DNA from: Micromonospora arborensis
GTDB taxonomy: Bacteria > Actinomycetota > Actinomycetes > Mycobacteriales > Micromonosporaceae
Assembly (NCBI RefSeq): GCF_003205615.1
Contig: NZ_PYBV01000009.1
Coordinates: forward strand, 186,001-250,000
DNA length: 64,000 nt
Reading direction: 5' to 3'
Position numbers and translations under genes: made by a program. A model generated the notes under the pieces. The model did not search any database and had not been told where the DNA came from. It saw only the letters and a program-made list of their open reading frames with translations. Positions 7,992 to 17,386 of this stretch are shown here, in pieces. Every line of letters begins with the position of its first letter. Position 1 is the first letter of the stretch.

Positions 7992-9854
7992 TCAGAAGGC
8001 CTCCTCCGGGAGGTCCATGATGTCGAGGTCGGCGCCCTCGATGATCCGCCGGTCGGCGCCGATGCGGGGCAGCACCTCGCGGGCGAAGAAGCGGGCAGCG
8101 GCCACCTTGCCGGTGTAGAACGCCTTGTCGCTGGCGGACACCTCGCCGGCCAGCGCCTTCAGCGCCACGTCGGCCTGCCGCTGGAGCAGCCAGCCGACGA
8201 TCAGGTCGCCGATCGCCAGCAGGAACCGGCGGCTGCCCAGGCCAACCTTGTACAGCGCGCGGGTGTCGCCGTTCTGGGCCTCGCCCAGCCAGCCGGTCAG
8301 CACACCGAGGATGTTCTGGATCTCGGCCAGCGCCTTGCCGAGCGCCTGCCGCTCCTCCTTGAGCTGGCCGTTGCCCGCCTCGGAGGAGATGAACTCCTGG
8401 ATCTCACCGGCAACCGCCAGCATCGCCTTGCCGTTGTCCCGGACGATCTTGCGGAAGATCAGGTCGAGGCTCTGGATGGCGGTGGTGCCCTCGTACAGGG
8501 TGTCGATCTTGGCGTCCCGGACGTACTGCTCCAGCGGGTAGTCCTGGAGGAACCCGGAGCCACCGAAGGTCTGCAGGGCCTCGTGCCCGAGCATCTCGTA
8601 CGCCCGCTCCGAGCCGACGCCCTTGACCAGCGGCAGCAGCAGGTCGTTGACCCGCTTGGCCAGCTTGGTGGCCTTCTCGTCGCCGGCCGCCTCGGCGATG
8701 GCGACCTTGTCCTGCCAGGTGGCGGTGTAGAGGACCAGGGCACGAAGACCCTCGGCGTACGACTTCTGCAGCAGCAGCGAGCGACGCACGTCCGGGTGGT
8801 GGGTGATGGTGACCCGCGGGGCCGTCTTGTCCGCCTGCTGGATCAGGTCGGCGCCCTGCACCCGGTTCTTCGCGTACTCGAGGGCGTTGAGGTAGCCGGT
8901 GGAGAGGGTGGCGATCGCCTTGGTGCCGACCATCATCCGGGCGTACTCGATGATCATGAACATCTGCCGGATGCCGTCGTGCTTGTCGCCGAGCAGCCAA
9001 CCCTTGGCCGGCACGCCGTGCTCGCCGAAGGTCACCTCGCAGGTGTTGGAGACCTTCAGGCCCATCTTGTGCTCGACGTTGGTGGCGTAGACGCCGTTGC
9101 GCTCGCCCAGCTCGCCGGTGGTCTCGTCGAAGTGGAACTTCGGCACCACGAAGAGCGACAGGCCCTTGGTGCCGGGGCCGCCGACGCCCTCCACGCCCAC
9201 CGGGCGGGCCAGCACGTAGTGCACGATGTTGTCGCTGAGGTCGTGCTCGCCCGAGGTGATGAAGCGCTTGACGCCCTCGATGTGCCAGGAACCGTCCGGC
9301 TGCTGGATCGCCCGGGTTCGTCCGGCGCCCACGTCCGAGCCGGCGTCCGGCTCGGTGAGCACCATCGTGGAGCCCCACTGCTTGTCGATGAAGAGCTTGG
9401 CCCACTGCTTCTGCCGCTCGTTGCCCTCGACGTGCAGGACGTGCGCGAAGGACGGGCCGGAGGCGTACATCCAGACCGGGGCGTTCGAGCCGAGCACCAG
9501 CTCGGCGAGTGCCCACCAGAGCGCGCGGGGCGCGTTGGTGCCGCCCAGCGCCGGCGGCAGGTCCAGGCGCCAGAACTCGGAGTCCATGAATGCCTGGTAG
9601 GACTTCTTGAACGACTCCGGCAGCGGCGCGGTGTGCGTGGCGGGGTCGAAGACCGGGGGGTTGCGGTCACTGTCCGTGTAGCTGGCGGCCAGGTCCTCGC
9701 GGGCGAGGCGGTCGACCTCGGCGAGGAAGCTCCGGGCGGTGTCGGTGTCGAGATCCGAGTACGGCTCCTGGCCGAACGCCCGGTCCGCCCCGAAGACCTC
9801 GAACAGGTTGAATTCGAGATCCCGGAGGTTGCTCTTGTAGTGGGTCATGCTCAC
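7992..9854 (-). CDS. Acyl-CoA dehydrogenase, long FadE5-like form
   Basis: The roughly 620-residue flavoenzyme oxidises acyl-CoA to trans-2-enoyl-CoA and passes electrons to ETF. Visible marks are [14 protein letters not shown] and FITSGEHDL in the FAD/substrate domain, [20 protein letters not shown], and [12 protein letters not shown], whose Glu (about residue 455) is the expected catalytic base. The 150-residue C-terminal extension after the core distinguishes the long FadE5-type class, which is often active on a broad range of long-chain substrates. GTG 9854 and ATG 9848 are both possible starts; ATG 9848 has the usual MTHYKSN beginning. A palindrome at 9876-9891 is likely its operator. 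Confidence 0.92.
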   Translation of the reverse strand: MSMTHYKSNLRDLEFNLFEVFGADRAFGQEPYSDLDTDTARSFLAEVDRLAREDLAASYTDSDRNPPVFDPATHTAPLPESFKKSYQAFMDSEFWRLDLPPALGGTNAPRALWWALAELVLGSNAPVWMYASGPSFAHVLHVEGNERQKQWAKLFIDKQWGSTMVLTEPDAGSDVGAGRTRAIQQPDGSWHIEGVKRFITSGEHDLSDNIVHYVLARPVGVEGVGGPGTKGLSLFVVPKFHFDETTGELGERNGVYATNVEHKMGLKVSNTCEVTFGEHGVPAKGWLLGDKHDGIRQMFMIIEYARMMVGTKAIATLSTGYLNALEYAKNRVQGADLIQQADKTAPRVTITHHPDVRRSLLLQKSYAEGLRALVLYTATWQDKVAIAEAAGDEKATKLAKRVNDLLLPLVKGVGSERAYEMLGHEALQTFGGSGFLQDYPLEQYVRDAKIDTLYEGTTAIQSLDLIFRKIVRDNGKAMLAVAGEIQEFISSEAGNGQLKEERQALGKALAEIQNILGVLTGWLGEAQNGDTRALYKVGLGSRRFLLAIGDLIVGWLLQRQADVALKALAGEVSASDKAFYTGKVAAARFFAREVLPRIGADRRIIEGADLDIMDLPEEAF

Positions 9855-9875
9855 TAGCCCCGCTTCCGGACAGGT

Positions 9876-9891
9876 GTTACCGATCAGTAAC
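9876..9891 (-). promoter_or_regulatory. Candidate operator upstream of acyl-CoA dehydrogenase
   Basis: The 16-bp near-palindrome reads GTTACTGATCGGTAAC on the coding strand and ends 22 bases before the GTG start. A possible upstream -10 (TACAGT on the minus strand, about 9896-9901) would place it just downstream of the promoter, suiting repression. Nearly the same site occurs at 41258-41273 before the EtfD-like gene. Confidence 0.6.
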
Positions 9892-9966
9892 TCCGACTGT
9901 ATTACTCACGGGTAGGCAGCGACAAGCGGATCACCCAAGTGACGGCGATTACACACCAGTCCCGGG

Positions 9967-11283
9967 TCAGCTCTCGGCGGCGCCGACTTCCCAACTCGGC
10001 ACGGCCGCCGCCGCGCCGGTACGGGCACCGACGTACTCCATGAGGACCAGGGCGATGTCGTCGTCGAGCCGTCCGTGGACCCACTCGATCAGGGCGGTCT
10101 CCAGCGAGGCCAGTCCGTCGGCGACCGTACCGTGGCCGAGCAGTCGCCAGGCGCGGTCGGCGGTGGGGAAGAACTCGCCGTCCCGCCGCGCCTCGCCGAG
10201 GCCGTCGGTGAACAGCAGCAGCCGGTCCCCCGGCTCCAGACGTTCCACCCGGGGGCGGACCACCGGCATGAACCCGAGCGGAGGCGCCGGCGCCGGCGGC
10301 TCCAACGGGATCACCGCACCCCGGCGCAGCAGCAGTGGTGGCGGATGGCCGCAGTTGACGATCGTGAGCGTGCCGCCGCGCTCCTCGACCAGCGCCGCGG
10401 TCACGAAATCCTCGTCACCGACGTTGCGGGCCACCGCGCGGTCCAGGTCGGCGACGACGGCCCGCAGGTCGGCCCGCTCGTACGCCACGTGCCGGTAGGA
10501 GCCGAGGACGATGCTCGCCAGCCGGACCGCGTCCAGGCCCTTGCCGCGCACATCGCCGATGATCATGCGTACGCCGTAGGGCGTGTCGATCGCCTCGTAC
10601 AGGTCACCGCCGATCTCGGCCCTGGCGGTGGAGGAGATGTAGCGGCCCGCGACCGAGAGGGTCCCGACCTGCGGCCCCAGCGGACGCAGCACCGCCTGCT
10701 GGGCCACCGAGGCGAGCTTGGTCAGCTCGACGATCCGCTCCGCCTGCCGCTGCCGGACCGACGCCACCGCCACCGCCAATCCGGTGGCGAGCGCGACCGC
10801 GACCACGCTGACCGAGGTGACCAGCGACATCTTCGGCTCGATCAGGGCGAAGCCGGCCCCGGTCAGGGTCGCCGCGACGCCCACGCCCAGCACCACCGGC
10901 CAGGAGGCCACGGCGGCAGCCAGGAAGGGCACGGCCGCCAACAGCGCGACGTAGTGCGCCAGGAGGCCGTCCGCCGCCTCCGCCGCCGACACGATCGCGA
11001 GCAGGACAAGGGCCGCGCCGAGGCCGGCGCGGGATCCGGGGCTCAGCGGGCGACGGCCCGACTGGAGGAGTCGCGTGGATACGAGGGACAGTTTGCCTGA
11101 TCCACGTGAACCGGTGAATGAACCTGGCCCGTCGTCCGAGAAGGTTCTGTCCGGCCGGTCCGGTGGAGCGGCCGAATCGGCGTAACCCGCCCCGGTCAGC
11201 CGAGGACCTCGTAGCGGACAGTGAGCGCGCCCACGTCGACCGAGGCGATGGTGGCGAACGCGGCCCGCGAGAGGTCCAGGCAA
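9967..11283 (-). CDS. Membrane-associated PP2C/SpoIIE-type (RsbU-like) serine/threonine phosphatase
   Basis: The N-terminal half carries about four hydrophobic segments ([14 protein letters not shown] through [15 protein letters not shown]). The C-terminal half is a SpoIIE/RsbU phosphatase domain with [38 protein letters not shown] and [12 protein letters not shown], holding the metal-binding Asp residues. Such enzymes dephosphorylate anti-sigma antagonists or similar partners. The start is unresolved: no ATG or GTG occurs in frame before the first membrane segment. TTG 11283 (given) would overlap the upstream RlpA-like gene by 88 bases; CTG 11091 is another possibility. Confidence 0.8.
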   Translation of the reverse strand: MPGPLAGRVRHHRLGRRGRAHCPLRGPRLTGAGYADSAAPPDRPDRTFSDDGPGSFTGSRGSGKLSLVSTRLLQSGRRPLSPGSRAGLGAALVLLAIVSAAEAADGLLAHYVALLAAVPFLAAAVASWPVVLGVGVAATLTGAGFALIEPKMSLVTSVSVVAVALATGLAVAVASVRQRQAERIVELTKLASVAQQAVLRPLGPQVGTLSVAGRYISSTARAEIGGDLYEAIDTPYGVRMIIGDVRGKGLDAVRLASIVLGSYRHVAYERADLRAVVADLDRAVARNVGDEDFVTAALVEERGGTLTIVNCGHPPPLLLRRGAVIPLEPPAPAPPLGFMPVVRPRVERLEPGDRLLLFTDGLGEARRDGEFFPTADRAWRLLGHGTVADGLASLETALIEWVHGRLDDDIALVLMEYVGARTGAAAAVPSWEVGAAES

Positions 11284-11828
11284 CGGCCGTCGATGAACGG
11301 GCCGCGGTCGTTGATCCGCACCACGACCGACTTGCCGTTGGCCGGGTTGGTCACCCGGACCTTGGTGTTGAACGGCAGCGTCTTGTGCGCGGCGGTCAAC
11401 GCGTTCGGGTTGAACGACTCACCGTTGGCGGTGAGCTGCCCGTCGGAGTAGAACGAGGCACCGCACGAGCCGCTCTCCAGCACCTTGGGCGCCGCCGTGG
11501 TCTTCTTCGCGGTCGGGCTCGGCTTCGGCGACGCGGTGCGGGCCTTGCCCCGGGAGGCGGCCTGCTGCGACCGGGCGGCCAGCGGGCTGGCGGTCACGCT
11601 CGGCGAGGCGCTGGCGCTCGGGGAGGCGGCCGGCGAGCTGGGGGCGAGGCTGCTCGCGGCGGTGGTCGGGGTGAGGTCGAGGGTCGTCTGCCCCGACTGA
11701 CCTGAGCCGGAGGTCAGTTGCACGGCACCGACCGTGCCCCCGACTGCGAGGGCGACGCCGACCGCCGCGGTGGCCACGATGCCCGCCGGGGAGGAGAAGA
11801 TGCGGGTACGGGAGTGCTTGGCTGCCAC
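11196..11828 (-). CDS. RlpA-like double-psi beta-barrel protein, membrane-anchored or secreted
   Basis: The 210-residue protein has an N-terminal hydrophobic segment (about 16-37), an Ala/Ser/Pro-rich linker of about 80 residues and a C-terminal RlpA/expansin-like double-psi beta-barrel with [39 protein letters not shown] and [19 protein letters not shown] (catalytic-type His is replaced in the region, Asp of NDRGPF retained). RlpA-type domains act on or bind peptidoglycan glycan strands. GTG 11828 was chosen because GAAAGGA lies eight bases upstream; a longer frame (to 12305) would overlap a plus-strand gene. Likely acts at the cell wall. Confidence 0.82.
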   Translation of the reverse strand: MAAKHSRTRIFSSPAGIVATAAVGVALAVGGTVGAVQLTSGSGQSGQTTLDLTPTTAASSLAPSSPAASPSASASPSVTASPLAARSQQAASRGKARTASPKPSPTAKKTTAAPKVLESGSCGASFYSDGQLTANGESFNPNALTAAHKTLPFNTKVRVTNPANGKSVVVRINDRGPFIDGRCLDLSRAAFATIASVDVGALTVRYEVLG

Positions 11829-12015
11829 CGGCCCGGTCCTTTCGTCGTCTGAACAAACCGGGTCGGACCGTAACGAGAGAAGCACTTCCGAAGTCAACGT
11901 GATCATTGTGGTATGCCCGGATTTGCACAGGTACGTGTAGCCGATCATCCGATCCCAGGTGGGCCGGCCGGCCCAGGTGCCGACCCGCGACCCCGCCGTG
12001 CCGCAGGATGGGCGG

Positions 12016-12567
12016 ATGTCCGCTGAGCTGACCGAACGCCTGGCCACCCTGTTCCGGTGGATCGACCCCGGCCCGGGCACCAGCCACCTGGTCAGCGACA
12101 TCTCCGGTTGGTGGCGCGATCCGACCGTGCTGGCCGAGCTGGGGCCGGCCCTGGTGGCGCCGTACCGGGCCGCTCGGCCGACCGTGGTGCTCGCCCCGGC
12201 GGTCACCGGGCTGCTGCTCGGACCGTTGGCCGCCACCGCCCTCGGAGTCGGCTTCGTGGCCGCCCACAAGCCCGGCGACGGTCGGCTGCCAGCCGGGCCG
12301 CTCACCTGGGCGCAGAGCCCACCGGACTACCGGGGTCGACGGGTCGACCTGGCCGTCCGGGACCGACACCTCGGCCCCGACGACCGGGTCCTGGTCGTGG
12401 ACGACTGGGTGCGTACCGGCGCACAACTCCACGCTCTCTACGAGATCTGCGCCACACGCGGCGCCGAGGTGCTGGGCACCGCCGTCGTGGCCGTCGACTG
12501 CCCGCCGGAGGTCGCGGCCAACCTACGGATCACCGGCCTGATCAACGCGGCGGATCTACCGGGTTGA
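12016..12567 (+). CDS. Phosphoribosyltransferase family protein
   Basis: The 183-residue protein has the type I phosphoribosyltransferase PRPP-binding signature in [13 protein letters not shown] (about residues 129-141), followed by a Rossmann-like C-terminus. The specificity is not evident; similar genes are annotated only as adenine PRTase-like. ATG 12016 is preceded by AGGA. It is divergent from the RlpA-like gene and 33 bases upstream of the questin-oxidase-like gene. Confidence 0.8.
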   Translation: MSAELTERLATLFRWIDPGPGTSHLVSDISGWWRDPTVLAELGPALVAPYRAARPTVVLAPAVTGLLLGPLAATALGVGFVAAHKPGDGRLPAGPLTWAQSPPDYRGRRVDLAVRDRHLGPDDRVLVVDDWVRTGAQLHALYEICATRGAEVLGTAVVAVDCPPEVAANLRITGLINAADLPG

Positions 12568-12600
12568 CTTCAACCACGCTTCAGCTCCGACGATCGACGG

Positions 12601-13659
12601 ATGAGTGACGACATCCTCGACGAGGCGTACGAGCGACTGCACCGCACCGGCCCCGAATACCAGGGCTGGCTCTCCAACCACGGGCCAATGGCCGTCGAGG
12701 CGCTGGCCCGACACGGGCACGAGCGGCAGGTGCACCGCTGGCTCGACAGCTACCTCGGCCGGCTCGACGAGTTACCCCGAGGGCTGCACCCGATCGACGA
12801 CTGGCGGGCAGCACTGGGCGATGCGAAGCGGGCCGGCGACTGGCTGGCGTACTTCGACCGGCAACTGCGCGAACGCCCGTGGCGCGACGTCCTCGGCACC
12901 TGGTGGCCCCGGCTGCTGCCGGGCATCGCCGCCGGCGCCACCCACGGAGTGATCCGAGTCGGGCACGCCGTACGCGCCCTCGACTCCGACGACGTGAACC
13001 AACAGCGGCGCACCGAGTTGGGCCAGGCCCTCGGCTACTGGGCGGCCCGCTGGCAGCCGGTCCCCGGCGTCGACCGTCTGCTCGACGGCACCTCCGCAGG
13101 CGAATCGGGCGGGCGGAGCGCCGGCGACCTCGACGTGGACGCCGCACTGGCCGGGCTGCCCCGGATCGACGAACAGACCGGGGGCATCCGCGATCGACTG
13201 GGCCGACTTCCGGGCGTACCCCGATGGGAGCCGGCGCTCGCGGCGTTGCGGCCCGCACGAACGCCGGCCGAGGCGGAGCGAGGGCTCACCGCGCTCGTGC
13301 ACCGGGCCGGCCTCGATTACCTGCGCTTCGGGCACGTCGAACCGGTCATGCTGGTGCACGCGGTCACCGCGCCGACCGCGGTGCTGCGTACCCTGCCAGC
13401 ACTTGACCAGGCGCTGTGGGCGCCGAGCCTCGCCGCGGCCTGGGCCGCGACGGCGGCCGTGACCTCGGTGTACGCCCCGGCCGACGGCCTCGCGCCACCG
13501 ACCGTGACCGCCGCGACCCCGGCGGAGGTCTTCGCCCGCGCGGCCCGGCACGGCGACGCGCACGTGGTCAAGCTGGCCGATGCGGTGCTCGACGCGCACG
13601 CGGCCAGCGGCGACGACCGACTGCTGACGGCCGCCGGCTACGCCGGGCAGTTGATCTGA
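12601..13659 (+). CDS. Questin oxidase-like family protein (DUF4243)
   Basis: The 352-residue protein contains the family's SNHGPMAVEALARHGHE start and the GAATHGVIRVGHAVRAL segment, which together match the questin oxidase/DUF4243 family (Baeyer-Villiger-type oxidases in fungi; mostly uncharacterised in bacteria). Repeated His residues (HGP, THG, GHA, FGHVEPVM, HAV) are typical. No cofactor motif is visible and the substrate is unknown. It is probably co-transcribed with the phosphoribosyltransferase upstream. Confidence 0.75.
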   Translation: MSDDILDEAYERLHRTGPEYQGWLSNHGPMAVEALARHGHERQVHRWLDSYLGRLDELPRGLHPIDDWRAALGDAKRAGDWLAYFDRQLRERPWRDVLGTWWPRLLPGIAAGATHGVIRVGHAVRALDSDDVNQQRRTELGQALGYWAARWQPVPGVDRLLDGTSAGESGGRSAGDLDVDAALAGLPRIDEQTGGIRDRLGRLPGVPRWEPALAALRPARTPAEAERGLTALVHRAGLDYLRFGHVEPVMLVHAVTAPTAVLRTLPALDQALWAPSLAAAWAATAAVTSVYAPADGLAPPTVTAATPAEVFARAARHGDAHVVKLADAVLDAHAASGDDRLLTAAGYAGQLI

Positions 13660-13716
13660 GCAGAGCCCGGCGTAATGCGGCGGCGGCGTGGACCACGCTG
13701 GCCTAGCCTCGGCAGG

Positions 13717-14148
13717 ATGTGGCCTCGGATCGGTGAACTGCGCACCCTCGCCCTCGGCACCCCCGGCGAACTACGGGAAACCCTCAACACCCTGGTCCTC
13801 GCCGGTGTGAAGACCGCGACGGCCGGGCGGCTCGCCGAGTACGCGGAAGAGGGCGAGGAGTTGGAGCACGTCGGCGAACGGCTGGCCCTGGTCGACGACG
13901 ACAACGCCCTGGCCGGCGTGGTGGAGATCACCGGGGTCGAGATCGTCCGCTTCGCCGACGTGCCGTGGGACTTCGCCCGCGCCGAGGGCGAGGGTGACCG
14001 CTCGATCGAGGAGTGGCGGGCCGGGCACTCGGCCTACTGGGCGCGGCTCGGCACCCCGGTCGACGGCGACACGCCGATCGTCTGCCTCCGCCTGCGGCTG
14101 GTCTCCGGCGGCGAGGGCGGTGTGGCCAGCGGCGACCTCGGCACCTGA
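13717..14148 (+). CDS. ASCH domain protein
   Basis: The 143-residue protein has the ASCH (PUA-like beta-barrel) pattern: LGTPGELRETLNTLVLAGVKTATAG near the start (the conserved Lys-Thr-Ala-Thr segment), GVVEITGVEIVRFADV in the centre and a C-terminal beta strand. ASCH domains bind RNA or modified nucleosides; some are nucleases. The function here is unknown. ATG 13717 is used. The gene is convergent with the luciferase-like monooxygenase gene. Confidence 0.82.
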   Translation: MWPRIGELRTLALGTPGELRETLNTLVLAGVKTATAGRLAEYAEEGEELEHVGERLALVDDDNALAGVVEITGVEIVRFADVPWDFARAEGEGDRSIEEWRAGHSAYWARLGTPVDGDTPIVCLRLRLVSGGEGGVASGDLGT

Positions 14149-14179
14149 TCCGGTTGGCCCACTCTGCCGCGGCGCCGGT

Positions 14180-15061
14180 TCAGCCGCGCAGTTCCGGCAG
14201 CAACCGGGTCGCCACGTCCACCAGGATGGCCTCGTCGCCCGCGTACCAACTGCTGGCGCGCGGCCAGTGCGTCACCACGTCGGTGAAGCCGAGGTCGGCG
14301 GCCCGCCCGACCTGATCGGCGAAGAACTGCGCGCTGCTGAGCGAGAACACCGGCGCCGCGTCCAGTGAGAGGTAGCGGTCCAGCGTGGCCGGGTCGCGGC
14401 CAGCCTCGTCCAGCGTCCGGTCCATCCGTGCGGAAAGCGCCGACACGCTGTCCCACCAGCTCGCCAGGTCGTTGTCGTCACCGGTGCCGGTGGTCACCCA
14501 GCCCTGACCGAAGCGGGCCACCAGCCGCATCGACCGTGGCCCGTTGGCGGCCACCACGAACGGCACCCGGGGCTGCTGGACGCAGCCGGGGTTGTTGCGG
14601 GCGTCCACCGCGCTGAACCAGTCACCGCGCCAGGTGGTGCCGTCCTCCCGCAGAATCAGATCCAGCAATTCGGTGAACTCGGCGAACCGGTCGACGCGCT
14701 GACGCGGCGGGAGCGTCTCGCCGCCCAGCACGGCCGAGTCGAAGCCGATGCCGCCCGCGCCCAGGCCGAGCAGCAGGCGACCGTCCGAGACGTCGTCCAC
14801 CGTGGTGATCTGCCGGGCGAACGCGGCCGGGTGCCGGAAGTTCGGCGACGCGACGAGGGTGCCCAACCGGATCCGGGACGTCACCGTGGCGGCGGCGGTC
14901 AGCGTGGCCATCGAGTCGAACCACGGGCCGTCCACCAGGTCCCGCCAGCCCAGGTGGTCGTAGGTCCAGGCATGGTCGAAGCCCCACTCGTCGACCTGCC
15001 GCCAGCGCCGCTGCGACTCCGCCCAACGCTGGTCCGGCAGGATCACGATGCCAATCCGCAT
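14180..15061 (-). CDS. LLM-class flavin-dependent oxidoreductase
   Basis: The 293-residue protein begins MRIGIVILPDQRWAESQRRW and has the luciferase-like monooxygenase features FDHAWTYDHLGWRDL, TVTSRIRLGTLVASPNFRHPAAFA and RLLLGLGAGG. This TIM-barrel family uses F420 or FMN. In actinomycetes many such enzymes are F420-dependent, but the cofactor cannot be assigned from sequence alone. ATG 15061 starts just before the conserved first strand. Confidence 0.88.
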   Translation of the reverse strand: MRIGIVILPDQRWAESQRRWRQVDEWGFDHAWTYDHLGWRDLVDGPWFDSMATLTAAATVTSRIRLGTLVASPNFRHPAAFARQITTVDDVSDGRLLLGLGAGGIGFDSAVLGGETLPPRQRVDRFAEFTELLDLILREDGTTWRGDWFSAVDARNNPGCVQQPRVPFVVAANGPRSMRLVARFGQGWVTTGTGDDNDLASWWDSVSALSARMDRTLDEAGRDPATLDRYLSLDAAPVFSLSSAQFFADQVGRAADLGFTDVVTHWPRASSWYAGDEAILVDVATRLLPELRG

Positions 15062-15117
15062 GATCGCCAGCCTAGCCGGGGACACCACGGACGCCAGGCC
15101 TTCGCTACCGTTCCGCT

Positions 15118-15312
15118 GTGGACCTCCGTTCGCGGCGAGTCGACACGGTACGACGCCTCGGCACCGTGTCGCTGGCAGCTGGCTTCATGACCTGCCTGCT
15201 CACCAATTCGTCCGATTACGACGGGATCAGGCCACAGATCCTCGCCGCCTTCCTCATCCTGACCGGCATCGGTCTGCGGATCGAAGCGGCGATCCTCGAA
15301 CGTACGCGGTAG
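15118..15312 (+). CDS. Small hypothetical membrane protein
   Basis: The 64-residue protein is basic at the N-terminus and has two hydrophobic segments (about residues 16-29 and 38-54). GTG 15118 has a TACCGT hexamer at 15106-15111, six bases upstream, and no Shine-Dalgarno sequence, consistent with a leaderless transcript divergent from the LLM gene. There is no family I recognise; it could be a non-coding reading frame. Confidence 0.5.
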   Translation: MDLRSRRVDTVRRLGTVSLAAGFMTCLLTNSSDYDGIRPQILAAFLILTGIGLRIEAAILERTR

Positions 15313-15465
15313 CCGGGTAGGCCGAGGTGCGGAGCAACCTCGTCGCCAGCCCCGCTGAGGTGTGGCGCGCATCACACCTTCACCCGGTAGGGCCGTCGCG
15401 TTCGGGTCCGACCTCTCCCTGAGCAGGCACCGGTGGGTGCCGTCCGAGGAGAGGAACGACCTGAG

Positions 15466-16170
15466 ATGACGAAGGTGACCGCGCAGCTGTCGGTGTCTGT
15501 GGACGGGTTCTACGCCGGCCCACAGTTCGACGGCGACGGCGACTGGATCGACTCCGCGGAGAGCGCCGGCTTCTTCCGGGTCACCCGCTGGGTGACCGAG
15601 GCGACGGCCTGGCGCGAGCGACAGGGCTTCACCGGCGGGGAACAGGACACCAACTCCGATGTGATCGCCGAAACGTTCGCCGCCGCCGGCGCGTACGTGA
15701 TGGGACGCCGGATGGCCGACGGGGGTGAGGTGCCCTGGGGTGACGAGCCGCCGTTCCGCGCGCCGGTCTTCGTCGTCACACACCGCCCCCGCCAGCGCCT
15801 GCTGCGGCAGGGAGGCACCAGCTTCACCTACGTCACCGACGGCGTTGCCAGCGCCGTCGAGCAGGCGCGCGCCGCGGCCGGCGGCAAGAACGTCGCCGTG
15901 GCCGGGGGCGGCAGCCTGGTGCGGCAGGTCCTCAAGGCCGGCCTGCTCGACGAGTTGGAGCTGCACGTCGTACCGGTCGTGCTCGGCACCGGGCTCCGGC
16001 TGCTCGACGCGGACCTCGACCTCGGCGAGAAGGAGGCGGTCGAGCTGACGCCGACCCGGGTCATCCACACACCGCAGGTCACCCACATCCGGTACGCGGT
16101 GGGCGGTCGCGCACCGCTCGTGCTCGACGACCGGGGCCGCGGCGGCGGCCCGACGGTAACCGCGAACTGA
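15466..16170 (+). CDS. Dihydrofolate reductase family protein (RibD C-terminal-like)
   Basis: The 234-residue protein has the DHFR/RibD-like pattern: VTAQLSVSVDGFYAGP at the N-terminus, AYVMGRRMADGGEVPWG, VFVVTHRPRQ, and VAVAGGGSLVRQVLKAGLLDELELHVVPVVLGTG at the NADPH-binding end. ATG 15466 is preceded by GAGAGGAACG. It is followed 32 bases later by a second, interrupted member of the same family, suggesting a tandem duplication or operon. The substrate is not known. Confidence 0.87.
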   Translation: MTKVTAQLSVSVDGFYAGPQFDGDGDWIDSAESAGFFRVTRWVTEATAWRERQGFTGGEQDTNSDVIAETFAAAGAYVMGRRMADGGEVPWGDEPPFRAPVFVVTHRPRQRLLRQGGTSFTYVTDGVASAVEQARAAAGGKNVAVAGGGSLVRQVLKAGLLDELELHVVPVVLGTGLRLLDADLDLGEKEAVELTPTRVIHTPQVTHIRYAVGGRAPLVLDDRGRGGGPTVTAN

Positions 16171-16202
16171 AGCACGGCCCAGCGAAGGAAAGAGGAGACA
16201 CC

Positions 16203-16847
16203 ATGCCGCAACTGTTGCGGGTGCAGTGCTTCAACGTTTCGCGCGACGGGTTCGGCACCGGAGAGGGGCAGAGCCTGGAACGGCCCTTCGGCCACGCGGA
16301 CCCCACCCCGCTGTTCTCCTGGCGTGCCGCCACCGCCAGCTTCGTGTATCGCACCGAGCCGGGCGGCACTCGCGGCCTGGACGACTACCTGACCCGCGAC
16401 GCCGAGTGCAACATCGGCGCGGAGATCATGGGTCGCAACAAGTTCGGCCCCCAGCGTGGCCCCTGAACGGACCATGAGTGGCAGGGATGGTGGGGGGACA
16501 ACCCGCCGTTCCACACGCCGGTCTTCGTGCTCACCCACCACGAACGGCCGTCGTTCACCCTGGCCGACACCACGTTCCACTTTCTCGACGCCAGCCCGGC
16601 CGAGGCGCTGGCCCGGGCGAAGCAGGCAGCCGCCGGTCGAGACGTACGCCTCGGAGGTGGGGTGGCGACCATCCGCGAGTTCATCGAGGCCGACCTGGTC
16701 GACACGATGCACATCGCCGTCGCGCCCGTCGACCTTGAGCGGGGCGAGCGTTTGTGGGACAGCCCCGACGAACTGCTCGACCGCTTCCACCTCGAATCGG
16801 TGCCCAGTCCCAGCGGAGTCACCCACCTCCTGTTCTGGAGACGATGA
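16203..16847 (+). pseudogene. Dihydrofolate reductase family gene interrupted by one in-frame stop
   Basis: The frame runs MPQLLRVQCFNVSRDGFGTG ... GRNKFGPQRGP, hits TGA at 16464-16466, and continues in the same frame as TDHEWQGWWGDNPPFHTPVF ... GVTHLLFWRR. Family members usually have GPW at the interrupted point, so TGG (Trp) has probably become TGA. Apart from this base, both halves are intact and together give a normal 214-residue length. It could be a recent pseudogene, a sequencing error or, less likely, a readthrough product. A start codon at 16527 could give a C-terminal fragment only. Confidence 0.8.
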
Positions 16848-16866
16848 CCGCGCACGGCACGGACGT

Positions 16867-17232
16867 CTAGAGCCGGGCCAGCACCAGCAACCGGTTGCCG
16901 TCGGGGTCGGTGACCCGGGCGGAGCGTTCACCCCAGGGCTGGTCGACAGGCTCCTCGGTGACTGTCGCCCCACCCGTGCGGAGCGCGCCCACGGCCGCGT
17001 CGCAGTCATCGGCGTAGACGCACAACTCCCAGCGGTGCGAGTCGGCCGGCTCGCCAGCCCCCGGGTTGGCGGCCAGGCCGAGTTCGCTGTTGCCCAGTCG
17101 GAGAGCGACGAACTCCGGGGCACCCTCGTCGGGGAACCGGTAGGTCAGCTCGAAGCCGACCACGTCCCGGTAGAACGCGATCAGTCGTGGCAGGTCAGGT
17201 GTCGTCACGATCGGAAAGGCTTCGAGGAACAC
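16867..17232 (-). CDS. VOC family protein (glyoxalase/bleomycin-resistance fold)
   Basis: The 121-residue protein has paired beta-alpha-beta-beta-beta units typical of the vicinal oxygen chelate superfamily: LPRLIAFYRDVVGFELTYRF, WELCVYADDCDAAVGALRTGG and VTDPDGNRLLVLARL. The substrate cannot be predicted. GTG 17232 has GGAGGT five bases upstream. It is convergent with the interrupted DHFR-like gene. Confidence 0.85.
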   Translation of the reverse strand: MFLEAFPIVTTPDLPRLIAFYRDVVGFELTYRFPDEGAPEFVALRLGNSELGLAANPGAGEPADSHRWELCVYADDCDAAVGALRTGGATVTEEPVDQPWGERSARVTDPDGNRLLVLARL

Positions 17233-17337
17233 GGGCCACCTCCAGGCCGGACCTTAGCCGGTGCCGAGGCCCCGCAGGAACCACCAGGGTCGATCCCCCG
17301 GGCTTTGTCGTCTCACTGAAACCCTTGCGCAGATTGA

Positions 17338-17350
17338 TTTGCGATGCAAA
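17338..17350. promoter_or_regulatory. Palindrome upstream of membrane protein/regulator pair
   Basis: TTTGCGATGCAAA has perfect 5-bp arms with a 3-base spacer, 36 bases before the GTG at 17387. It is a plausible operator for the winged-helix regulator encoded by the second gene of this pair. Confidence 0.4.
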
Positions 17351-17386
17351 CCTATTGGTAGTGCAGCATCAATCCTGGAGGGCATC

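Noticed and set aside
11829..12015. Riboswitch upstream of the RlpA-like gene
   Set aside because: Wall-hydrolase genes in actinobacteria may carry ydaO elements, but none of its conserved blocks is present here.
11829..12305. N-terminal extension of the RlpA-like frame
   Set aside because: It runs through the promoter region and the start of a plus-strand phosphoribosyltransferase and lacks domain similarity; GTG 11828 has a good ribosome-binding site.
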